A stretch of 6,309 nucleotides of DNA, from assembly GCA_029256365.1 (NCBI GenBank), contig JAQSYB010000118.1, positions 1 to 6,309 on the forward strand, written 5' to 3'. Below the pieces are notes generated by a model. That model made no database searches, was not told the origin of the DNA, and saw only the letters and a list, made by a program, of their open reading frames with translations. The position numbers were made by a program, and so were the translations under genes. This DNA comes from Clostridia bacterium. GTDB taxonomy: Bacteria; Bacillota; Clostridia; Lutisporales; Lutisporaceae. Shown one piece after another: positions 6,167-6,309 of this stretch. Every line of letters begins with the position of its first letter. Within the stretch, counting starts at the first letter, position 1.

Positions 6167-6309
6167 ATGAGAATAGCCATTGTTTCTGATGTACATGGAA
6201 ATTACCCTGCTTTATTGGCTGTTATAAATGATGCAATTGAAAATAAGGTTGATCATTTTTTATTTGTGGGAGATTATATTTTTGATTTACCATATCCCAA
6301 CGAAGTAAC
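6167..6309 (+). CDS. Calcineurin-like metallophosphoesterase, N-terminal part
   Basis: This is a partial plus-strand gene that runs off the right edge; 47 codons are visible. It opens MRIAIVSDVHGNYPALLAV, with the first metal-binding motif D8-x-H10 and G11-N12, followed by G35-D36 in FLFVGDYIFD, the second metal-site motif of the calcineurin-like phosphoesterase fold. The P-x-P-N-E segment after GDY is typical of the small YfcE-like phosphodiesterase/phosphatase group. Such enzymes use two metal ions (often Mn) to hydrolyse phosphoesters; the substrate cannot be told from this part. The ATG at 6167 has AGAGGTG ending six bases upstream. It is divergent from the SLH protein gene and no functional link is evident. 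Confidence 0.9.
   Translation, partial: MRIAIVSDVHGNYPALLAVINDAIENKVDHFLFVGDYIFDLPYPNEV

Noticed and set aside
1..6309. CRISPR array, tRNA, rRNA, insertion sequence, toxin-antitoxin or defence genes
   Set aside because: I saw no regularly spaced direct repeats, cloverleaf-like sequence, transposase or defence-family motif on either strand.

Overview
The window looks like cell-surface and envelope territory of a low-GC Gram-positive bacterium (Firmicutes: Bacilli or Clostridia). The reasons are A+T-rich intergenic DNA, strong GGAGG-type ribosome binding sites, two TTG starts, intrinsic terminators, and a secreted protein carrying three S-layer homology (SLH) domains. The species cannot be named from the sequence alone.

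Layout, left to right. Positions 1-119 hold the start of a small membrane protein on the minus strand, cut by the window edge. Positions 120-293 are intergenic, with a short palindrome and a 14-bp-stem terminator. Positions 294-1058 (minus) encode a 254-aa GT-A type glycosyltransferase that resembles, from memory, the N-terminal domain of eukaryotic procollagen galactosyltransferases. Positions 1148-2164 (minus) encode GDP-mannose 4,6-dehydratase (gmd) with its full active site. A strong terminator (2278-2314) separates gmd from the large gene upstream. Positions 2320-5832 (minus) encode a secreted protein of 1170 aa: signal peptide, three homologous units of about 300 residues built from YVTN-like beta-propeller sequence, then three SLH domains. 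Positions 5833-6166 form a divergent promoter region. Positions 6167-6309 (plus) hold the first 47 codons of a calcineurin-like metallophosphoesterase.

How the genes may work together (inference): gmd makes GDP-4-keto-6-deoxy-mannose, the precursor of GDP-rhamnose, GDP-fucose and related sugars. The glycosyltransferase lies just downstream on the same strand and probably in the same transcript, so the two could contribute to a surface glycan. The next gene upstream encodes an SLH-anchored surface protein, so an S-layer or cell-wall glycoprotein pathway is a reasonable hypothesis. The terminator between them suggests separate transcription, and no reductase, polymerase, flippase or oligosaccharyltransferase is visible here. 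The metallophosphoesterase is divergent and probably unrelated.

The most unusual object is the triplicated propeller-SLH protein, followed by the collagen-galactosyltransferase-like enzyme beside gmd. I saw no CRISPR array, tRNA, rRNA, insertion sequence or phage gene.
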